Origin: CAVXTF01 sp963701375 | GTDB lineage: Bacteria; Actinomycetota; Acidimicrobiia; Acidimicrobiales; CAVXTF01 | Direction of reading: 5' to 3' | Length of the DNA: 64,000 bases | Assembly (NCBI GenBank): GCA_963701375.1 | Contig: CAVOZT010000001.1 | Location: forward strand, 62,001-126,000 | Part shown: positions 58,360 through 64,000 of the stretch, in pieces | Position numbering within the stretch: position 1 is the stretch's first letter | How the letters are laid out: the number at the start of each line of letters is the position of its first letter | The notes under the pieces: generated by a model | Told to the model about the DNA's origin: nothing | Databases searched by the model: none | What the model saw: only the letters and a program-made list of their open reading frames with translations | Program-made: the position numbers and the translations under genes

Positions 58360-59664
58360 ATGGCGTGGGATTTCACGACCGAGCCGGAATTCGCCGAAAA
58401 GCTCGAATGGATGGACTCCTTTGTCCGCGACGAGGTGGAACCGCTCGACCTCGTGTGGGGGGACAGGACCTTCCACCCCCTCGACGACACCTTGCGCAAG
58501 GTCGTGGACCCCCTGAAGCAGCAGGTGCGCGAACAAGGCCTCTGGGCGTGTCACATGGGTCCCGAGCTCGGTGGGACCGGGTACGGACAGGTGAAGCTTG
58601 CGCTGATGAACGAGATCCTCGGGCGATCCCGATGGGGTCCGATCGTGTTCGGCTGCCAGGCCCCCGATACCGGGAACGCCGAGATCATCGCCCATTACGG
58701 GACGGAGGAGCAGAAGGAGCGCTACCTCCGCCCGTTGCTCGACGGGGAGCTCTTCTCGTCCTATTCGATGTCCGAGCCACAGGGAGGATCCGACCCGACC
58801 CAGTTCACGACGAGGGCGCGCCGAGACGGCGACGAATGGGTGCTCGACGGATGGAAGTTCTTCTCTTCGAACGCCCGCACGTCGTCATTCCTCATAGTCA
58901 TGGCCGTTACCGATCCCGACGTGAGTGCGTACCAGGGAATGTCGATGTTCCTCGTCCCGACGGACACTCCCGGCGTCATCATCGAGCGCAACATCGGACT
59001 GATGGGGGAAGGTCGCAGCCACGAGGGCATGCACGCGCTGATTCACTACGACGGCGTGCGTCTCGGGCAGGACGCTCTGTTGGGCGGTGAGGGTAAGGCG
59101 TTCGCGATCGCGCAGACCCGACTCGGCGGCGGGCGCGTCCATCACGCCATGCGGACCGTCGGCATGTGCCAGAAGGCGCTCGACATGATGTGTGAGAGAG
59201 CACTCTCGCGCTCCGCGCACGGCAGCCTGCTTGCAGACAAGCAGTTCGTACAGGGTTACGTGGCGGACTCGTACATACAGCTCACGCAGTTCCGGTTGTT
59301 CGTGCTCTACGTGGCGTGGGAGATAGACAAGTACAACGACTACAGGCGCGTTCGGCACGACATCGCGGCGATCAAGGTGCTCACGCCGCAGGTGCTGCAC
59401 GACATCGTGCAGCGCTCCATCCAGGTGCACGGCGCACTAGGGGTCACGAACGAGATGCCTCTCGGGGGAATGTGGATGAGCGCCCCCGTCATGGGCCTCG
59501 TCGACGGGCCGACCGAGGTGCACAAGGTTACCCTCGCACGCCAGATACTCAAGCGCTACAAGCCCGCGCCCGGACTCTGGCCGACCGAGCACCTGCCTGA
59601 AAAAGTGGCGGCGGCACGGGAGAAGTTCGCCGAGTTCCTCGAGCACGAGGTAGCCAACCAATGA
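58360..59664 (+). CDS. acyl-CoA dehydrogenase family protein
   Basis: The 434-residue protein has the family motifs YSMSEPQGGSDPTQF, WKFFSSNARTSSFLIVMAVT, GEGRSHEGMHALIHYDGVR, HHAMRTVGMCQKALDMMCER and IQVHGALGVTNEMPLG. It would oxidise an acyl-CoA using FAD. It is followed by a kinase-like protein and an SDR, an arrangement seen in ACAD10/11-like catabolism in which the phosphotransferase phosphorylates a hydroxyacyl-CoA. Start ATG 58360 has GGGGAG upstream. Confidence 0.88.
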   Translation: MAWDFTTEPEFAEKLEWMDSFVRDEVEPLDLVWGDRTFHPLDDTLRKVVDPLKQQVREQGLWACHMGPELGGTGYGQVKLALMNEILGRSRWGPIVFGCQAPDTGNAEIIAHYGTEEQKERYLRPLLDGELFSSYSMSEPQGGSDPTQFTTRARRDGDEWVLDGWKFFSSNARTSSFLIVMAVTDPDVSAYQGMSMFLVPTDTPGVIIERNIGLMGEGRSHEGMHALIHYDGVRLGQDALLGGEGKAFAIAQTRLGGGRVHHAMRTVGMCQKALDMMCERALSRSAHGSLLADKQFVQGYVADSYIQLTQFRLFVLYVAWEIDKYNDYRRVRHDIAAIKVLTPQVLHDIVQRSIQVHGALGVTNEMPLGGMWMSAPVMGLVDGPTEVHKVTLARQILKRYKPAPGLWPTEHLPEKVAAAREKFAEFLEHEVANQ

Positions 59665-60722
59665 TGGCGGAGGCAGCCGCGGACGACGATGAACGCACCG
59701 CTGGGCTCGTCGACACGGACCGCCTCGCTCGTTTCATGGACGACCGGGGTCTTCCTGGCACCGGCGAGATGTTGACCGCTCGCTTCATCACCGGCGGCGC
59801 CTCCAACGAGCTCTTCGAGATCCGCAGAGGCGATCAGAGCTACGCGCTGCGTAGGCCGCCTCGGATCGTCCCTCATGGGCGCAACGAGACGATGCTCCGC
59901 GAGTACAGGTTGCTGGCGGCGCTTGCAGACACCGACGTCCCCCACGCCAGGGTGGTCGCGGTTTGCGACGATGCCGACATGATGGGCGGCTGCTTCTACA
60001 TGATGGAGCTCGTCGAAGGATGGTCTCCGCTCGGTGGAGGTGGTTGGCCGGCACCGTTCGACACCGACCTGGACGCGCGGAGCGCGCTCGCCTTCCAGCT
60101 CGTCGACGGAATCGCCAAGCTCGCCAAGGTGGATTGGCGTTCTCGCGGCCTCGAGGGATTCGGACGTCCCGACGGCTTCCACGAGCGCCAGGTCGACCGC
60201 TGGATGAGCCACCTCGACAAGGTGAAGTTCAGGGAGCTGCCCGGCATGGACGAGGCGGCCGCTTGGCTGAGGACGCACAAGCCTCGCGGCTACGAGCCGG
60301 GGATCATGCACGGCGACTACCAATTCGCGAACGTCATGTTCCGCCACGGTGCGCCGGCGCGCCTCGCCGCCATCGTCGACTGGGAGATGGCGACGGTAGG
60401 TGACCCGCTTTTGGATCTTGGTTGGGTCGTCCAGGGTTGGATCGATCCCGACGAGGACAGGTCCTCGGGGAGCTACGTCGACCTGACCGGGATGCCCAGC
60501 CGTGCCGAGCTTCTCGATGCGTACGAGGCCGAGAGTGGCCGGTCGACGGAAGACATCGACTACTACGTGATGCTTGCGAAATTCAAGCTCGCGGCGGTGC
60601 TCGAAGCGGGGTACGCGCGTGCGGTGCAGGGCGAAGCAGACAACCCGAAGATGCTCGCTTTCGGCGACGTGGTGCTCGGCCTTGCACGCAGTGCCGGTGA
60701 CCTCGCTCAGCACGCCGGGTAA
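59661..60722 (+). CDS. phosphotransferase (APH/ACAD10-like) of acyl-CoA metabolism
   Basis: The 353-residue protein has an aminoglycoside-phosphotransferase-like kinase fold: ARFITGGASNELFEIRRGD, LRRPPRIVPHGRNETMLREY with Lys/Glu region, HGDYQFANVMF (catalytic) and IVDWEMATVGDPLLDLGW (metal Asp). Its ATG overlaps the ACAD stop by four bases. By analogy with ACAD10/ACAD11 it may phosphorylate a 4-hydroxyacyl-CoA before dehydration; this is inference from context. Confidence 0.82.
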   Translation: MMAEAAADDDERTAGLVDTDRLARFMDDRGLPGTGEMLTARFITGGASNELFEIRRGDQSYALRRPPRIVPHGRNETMLREYRLLAALADTDVPHARVVAVCDDADMMGGCFYMMELVEGWSPLGGGGWPAPFDTDLDARSALAFQLVDGIAKLAKVDWRSRGLEGFGRPDGFHERQVDRWMSHLDKVKFRELPGMDEAAAWLRTHKPRGYEPGIMHGDYQFANVMFRHGAPARLAAIVDWEMATVGDPLLDLGWVVQGWIDPDEDRSSGSYVDLTGMPSRAELLDAYEAESGRSTEDIDYYVMLAKFKLAAVLEAGYARAVQGEADNPKMLAFGDVVLGLARSAGDLAQHAG

Positions 60723-60724
60723 CT

Positions 60725-61516
60725 GTGATGGTGCCTGCGCAAGGTTCGCCGGAGTCGGGTCCGCTCCAGAGATTCGACCTCACCGGCAAGGTGGCACTCG
60801 TGACCGGCGGCAGCCGTGGGCTCGGACGCCAGATGGTTCTCGCGTTCGCCGCCTGCGGAGCCGACGTGGTCATCGCGAGTCGCAAGCTCGAAGCCTGCGA
60901 GAAAGTCGCGGCGGAGGTCGAGAGCTCCACCGGACGGCGCGCTCTCGCTGTCGCCTGCAACGTAGGCAACTGGGGCGAGCTCGACGGGCTTGTCGACGCC
61001 GCGTACGGCGAGTTCGGACGCGTGGACGTCTTGGTGAACAACGCGGGCATGTCGCTTCTCTACGACAAGGCAAGTGACGTCACAGAGGCGATGTGGGACA
61101 AGGTGCTGAACCTCAACCTGAAGGGCGTGTTCCGTCTGACCGCTCTGGTCGGGACGCGGATGGCCGAAGGTGACGGCGGTTCGATCATCATGGTGTCGAG
61201 CACCGGATCGATCCGCCCGACGCCGTCGATTCTCCCTTACGCAGCGGCCAAAGCCGGCCTGAACTCTTTGACCGAGGGCTTCGCTAAGACATTCGGTCCG
61301 AAGGTCCGCGTGAACTGCATCATGGCCGGGCCTTTCATGACGGACATAACGAAGTCGTGGGACATTCCCGCCTTCGAAGCCGACGCCGCTCGCCGGTTCG
61401 CTCTCGGTCGCGGCGGTCAGCCCGACGAGATCGTGGGTGCCGCCCTTTATTTCGCCAGCGACGCTTCGACGTTCACGACGGGCGCGATCCTTCGAGTTGA
61501 CGGGGGCCTCCCGTAG
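60725..61516 (+). CDS. SDR family oxidoreductase
   Basis: The 263-residue protein has TGGSRGLGRQM, NNAGMS, VSSTGS and YAAAKAGLNSLT, and a C-terminal TTGAILRVDGGLP, a typical FabG-like SDR. GTG 60725 or ATG 60728 are both possible starts. It lies two bases after the phosphotransferase stop and is the last gene of this operon, with 44 bases overlapping the convergent SET gene. Confidence 0.85.
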   Translation: MMVPAQGSPESGPLQRFDLTGKVALVTGGSRGLGRQMVLAFAACGADVVIASRKLEACEKVAAEVESSTGRRALAVACNVGNWGELDGLVDAAYGEFGRVDVLVNNAGMSLLYDKASDVTEAMWDKVLNLNLKGVFRLTALVGTRMAEGDGGSIIMVSSTGSIRPTPSILPYAAAKAGLNSLTEGFAKTFGPKVRVNCIMAGPFMTDITKSWDIPAFEADAARRFALGRGGQPDEIVGAALYFASDASTFTTGAILRVDGGLP

Positions 61517-62003
61517 ATTTCAGGTCTTGTCTTCTTCGCCTGTACTCGGCCCGAATGAACTTCGGAGCGAAGGGCAGGTAGCTGCTCTGAAGCTCCTCGG
61601 CGAGATGGAAGAAGCTCCACGTGACGTTCCCCGTGCAGCTCGGGCTGTCGCACGCGCACGGTGACGTGAACTCGTCGTCGAAGGCGTTGAGCCGGTAGTC
61701 GATCGTGATTTCGTCACCTCGTTGGATGTCGCGCCACGCGAAGACCTTCACACCGCTTCGCATGGCGTTCGGGTCGCACGAATGGTTGAGATAGCACCCG
61801 GGAGGAAGGATAACGGCGCTCGTCTCGAAATCGATCTCGCAGAGGTGCATCTCATCACTCTTTGAGAGTGCCGGGATCTCCGAGTTCGAGATGGGTGTCA
61901 GGTGCCTCCGCCGGAATATGAACTCCCCCTTGCGGAACGAACGCAGGGCGAACACTCCCGATCCCTTGCCCTCTGCCTCTCTTACCTCGACGTCTTCGAT
62001 CAT
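61473..62003 (-). CDS. SET domain-containing protein
   Basis: The 176-residue protein has SET-domain motifs: GKGSGVFALRSFRKGEFIF, LNHSCDPNAMRS (catalytic core), GDEITIDYRLNAF, and a post-SET Cys cluster CACDSPSCTGN. Bacterial SET proteins methylate protein lysines, or are of unknown substrate. It is about the minimal SET size. Its 3' end overlaps the convergent SDR gene, and it lies seven bases downstream of the flavoprotein gene, so the two may be co-transcribed. Confidence 0.75.
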   Translation of the reverse strand: MIEDVEVREAEGKGSGVFALRSFRKGEFIFRRRHLTPISNSEIPALSKSDEMHLCEIDFETSAVILPPGCYLNHSCDPNAMRSGVKVFAWRDIQRGDEITIDYRLNAFDDEFTSPCACDSPSCTGNVTWSFFHLAEELQSSYLPFAPKFIRAEYRRRRQDLKSTGGPRQLEGSRPS

Positions 62004-62009
62004 GGTCGT

Positions 62010-63650
62010 TCAAAGTGGGATGGACTGGGCGAAGTTGAAAAGGTCGTGCGGGTCGTATTTGCGTTTCACCTGGCTCAGCCTCGCGAGGTTGGAACCGTAG
62101 TAGGCCTGTTGCCAGTCGACGAGGGTCGGGTCGATGTAGTTCTGGTATGCCTGCCCGTTCACGTACGGGCGCATACCCGACCACGCCTGCTGCAACCAAG
62201 CCTTGTTCGCAGCGATCGTGCTCTCCGGTGTCCCTGATCCCCAGCCAGCGCTGTACTGGATGGAAGCGAGCGTGTTCCGGTGGACGAAGGCGGTTGCATC
62301 GGGAGCCACCTCGTTTATGGCGCCGCCCGCCGAGTCGAGGACGATGCCGCCACCGACCAGGACAGGAGACGACTCTCTGTTGTCTATCGCGTCTAAAAGC
62401 GCGGTCACCCCGGCAGAAGACAGTGGCGAGCCGAGCCAATCGGACTTGGCCGCGAAGGGCGAGCGGGTCAGTATCCCTGCTGGGTTCTGAGAGGGGAGAT
62501 GGCATTCGGCGACGCTGTCACCCTCGCATCCGGCCTCGATCATCATGCTGTTCTGGTACGTGTCCCCTCCTACGAACTGGTTGAAGGGGCTGGCAGCGAC
62601 GGACGATATGAGGGACGAGACGGCCTGCTGCAATGCGGCGACCGACCCGACGGAGACCCCCGTAACTCTGGCGACAGGACCGATCCCCGACGGTGTGTTC
62701 TGGCTGTTGAGCAACTGGCAGTTGGACCAGATGTCGTTAGAGCCGTTCGGCGCCCATCTCTGCCAGGCACTTATCACCTGGGCGGCCTGCGTCCAGGGCC
62801 AGACGAGGGTGAACAGCCCGAGTGATCCGATGGGGTGAACCTGGAACGTGAACTCGGTGACGACGCCGAAGTTCCCGCCGCCCCCGCCCCTCAATGCCCA
62901 GAACAGGTCGGGTTCCTCCGTCGCTGAGCACACCACGACGTGTCCGCTTGCGAGAACGACGGTTGCACCGAGCAGGTTGTCGCACGTGAGACCGAACCGG
63001 CGGTCCACCACGCCGAGACCGCCGCCGAGCGTCAGTCCCGCGATCCCGACCGTCGGGCACGAGCCTCCGGGCAGTGCCACGCCTGCGGAACCCAGATTCG
63101 CGTACACGTCTACAAGGTGGGCTCCTGCGCCGATGGTCGCAGTATCCGCCGAGCGGTTGAGGTTGACCGAAGCCATGCGCGTCACGTCGATGATCAGGCC
63201 GTCAGTGGTCGAATAACCGCCGTAGCTGTGGCCGCCGGAACGAGCCGCGAACTTGAGCGCGTGGTCCAGCACGAACGAAAGGCACGTTGCTACGTCGGCG
63301 GCGGACTCGCAATAGGCGATCCCCTGTGGAGTGGCAGAGTCGACAGCGGGGTTGAACAACTGTGTCGCAGTAGCGTACGACGGGCTTCCCGGACGAACGA
63401 GCGGTCCAGAGAGCGACCGCGCGAGAGCCGACCAGTCCGAAGGGCGCGGCGGTCCCGAAATGGTCGTCGAGGTGGATGACGACGTCGACGACGTGGAGGA
63501 CGTGGACGACGCCGACGGCAGCGAGCTTCCCGTCGGCTTGGGAGGTCCTGCGGATTTGCTGCCCGAGCAGGCCGCGAGCGCTGTGCCGGCTACGACACCG
63601 CCGGCGATCTCGAGGAACCTGCGGCGGCCGATGGGCGAAGGGTCGTGCAC
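62010..63650 (-). CDS. secreted berberine-bridge-type FAD-linked oxidoreductase (Tat lipoprotein-like)
   Basis: The 546-residue protein starts with a twin-arginine signal (GRRRFLEIAGG) and a lipobox-like LAAC near residue 28, followed by a Ser/Thr-rich stretch (about 42-62). The FAD-binding part has FAARSGGHSYGGYS (bicovalent His site), GGSCPTVGIAGLTLGGGLG (covalent Cys), and LRGGGGGNFGVVTEFTF; the C-terminal BBE domain includes YQNYIDP and YDPHDLFNFAQSI. The family oxidises sugars or alkaloid-like phenols outside the cell. GTG 63650 is the start. Substrate unknown. Confidence 0.85.
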   Translation of the reverse strand: MHDPSPIGRRRFLEIAGGVVAGTALAACSGSKSAGPPKPTGSSLPSASSTSSTSSTSSSTSTTISGPPRPSDWSALARSLSGPLVRPGSPSYATATQLFNPAVDSATPQGIAYCESAADVATCLSFVLDHALKFAARSGGHSYGGYSTTDGLIIDVTRMASVNLNRSADTATIGAGAHLVDVYANLGSAGVALPGGSCPTVGIAGLTLGGGLGVVDRRFGLTCDNLLGATVVLASGHVVVCSATEEPDLFWALRGGGGGNFGVVTEFTFQVHPIGSLGLFTLVWPWTQAAQVISAWQRWAPNGSNDIWSNCQLLNSQNTPSGIGPVARVTGVSVGSVAALQQAVSSLISSVAASPFNQFVGGDTYQNSMMIEAGCEGDSVAECHLPSQNPAGILTRSPFAAKSDWLGSPLSSAGVTALLDAIDNRESSPVLVGGGIVLDSAGGAINEVAPDATAFVHRNTLASIQYSAGWGSGTPESTIAANKAWLQQAWSGMRPYVNGQAYQNYIDPTLVDWQQAYYGSNLARLSQVKRKYDPHDLFNFAQSIPL

Positions 63651-63669
63651 GCGTGGAATGTTAAGCCAG

Positions 63670-63999
63670 TCACCTCAAGATGGAGATGGTTACGAGAACC
63701 GCGTCGTAGATGAAGTGCGCAGCGATCGGACGGTTGAGACGCTTGTGCTTCTGGAACGAGCGTGTGACGAAGTAGCCGAAAGGCAAGGTGAGTACGAGCG
63801 CGACGCCGTAGTAGATGTGATAGCTCGTTCGCAGGACCATGCTCAGCACCAGGGCGCTTCTCGGTGTCCAGCCGAATTGCTCGAGCCGCACGAGCAGGTA
63901 GCCGTTCACCAGAACCTCCTCGGTTATGGCCGTGACAACGGAGATGAAGATCCCGTAGACGACGTAGTAATGGGGAACGTGGCCGATCACGGGCGAGTT
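63670..63999 (-). CDS. CPBP family intramembrane metalloprotease, C-terminal part (5' end outside window)
   Basis: The frame is open to the right edge. The visible 109 residues contain TAITEEVLVNGYLLVRLEQF, the EExxxNG motif of CAAX/CPBP membrane proteases, LRTSYHIYYGVAL, and RPIAAHFIYDAVLV with the third His. Helices are predicted around each. Such proteins process bacteriocins or membrane proteins. The start and N-terminal helices lie beyond the window. Confidence 0.8.
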   Translation of the reverse strand, partial: NSPVIGHVPHYYVVYGIFISVVTAITEEVLVNGYLLVRLEQFGWTPRSALVLSMVLRTSYHIYYGVALVLTLPFGYFVTRSFQKHKRLNRPIAAHFIYDAVLVTISILR

Positions 64000-64000
64000 G

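Overview
The window is a high-GC chromosomal segment of an actinobacterium. F420-type LLM oxidoreductases, mycothiol-dependent maleylpyruvate-isomerase-fold proteins, ergothioneine genes, a group 1h (actinobacterial-type) [NiFe]-hydrogenase, many SDR, acyl-CoA dehydrogenase and CaiB-type lipid/CoA enzymes, and frequent GTG starts with GGAGG-type ribosome sites all point that way. The gene mix resembles uncultured soil Acidimicrobiia, but that placement is an inference. I saw no rRNA, tRNA, insertion sequence, prophage, CRISPR array or replication origin, and no gap between genes exceeds 300 bases.

Layout. 1-14.5 kb: unrelated housekeeping and accessory genes: an HD-GYP fragment, an LLM oxidoreductase, a methyltransferase, a lipoprotein, a D-aminoacylase-like amidohydrolase, cupin, GrpB, an ECF sigma factor with a membrane-anchored DUF4232 partner, hydrolases, a VOC-SDR pair, a PAS protein and a PadR-YceI fusion. 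14.6-29 kb: one long + strand operon for a high-affinity group 1h hydrogenase. It holds small and large subunits, a NifU-like protein, DUF5947, DUF6084, an unnamed 492-aa protein, the maturation protease, a 34-aa membrane peptide, YceI, hypA, hypC, a YtxH-like protein, hypD, hypF, a degenerate GmhA-like protein, a second hypC, a GmhA-like SIS protein and hypE, ending at a strong hairpin. hypB is not in the window. The divergent PadR-YceI gene and an inverted repeat over a candidate promoter suggest local control. 29-44.5 kb: an AtuA-like protein, an ECF sigma with a triple-VOC partner, an acyl-CoA dehydrogenase, an egtB-egtD ergothioneine operon, a peroxiredoxin, a double CaiB protein and an ArsR-SRPBCC fusion. 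44.6-47.9 kb: a sulfotransferase-dioxygenase fusion, an SDR and a glycosyltransferase. 47.9-58.2 kb: Lhr helicase and a dynamin/Hsp70/dynamin operon. 58.3-64 kb: an acyl-CoA dehydrogenase, phosphotransferase and SDR operon, a SET protein, a berberine-bridge-type flavoprotein and a partial CPBP protease.

Two window-wide patterns matter. First, at least ten conserved reading frames change frame once or more, almost always within a homopolymer run, and adding or removing one base restores a family-typical protein each time. This looks like residual sequencing error rather than gene decay, so I treat these loci (metallo-hydrolase, YceI, YtxH-like, hypD, hypF, YCII, Hsp70 with three shifts, dynamin 2) as single genes. 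Second, short imperfect tandem repeats (6-28 bp) sit repeatedly at gene junctions and in the linkers of fused proteins.
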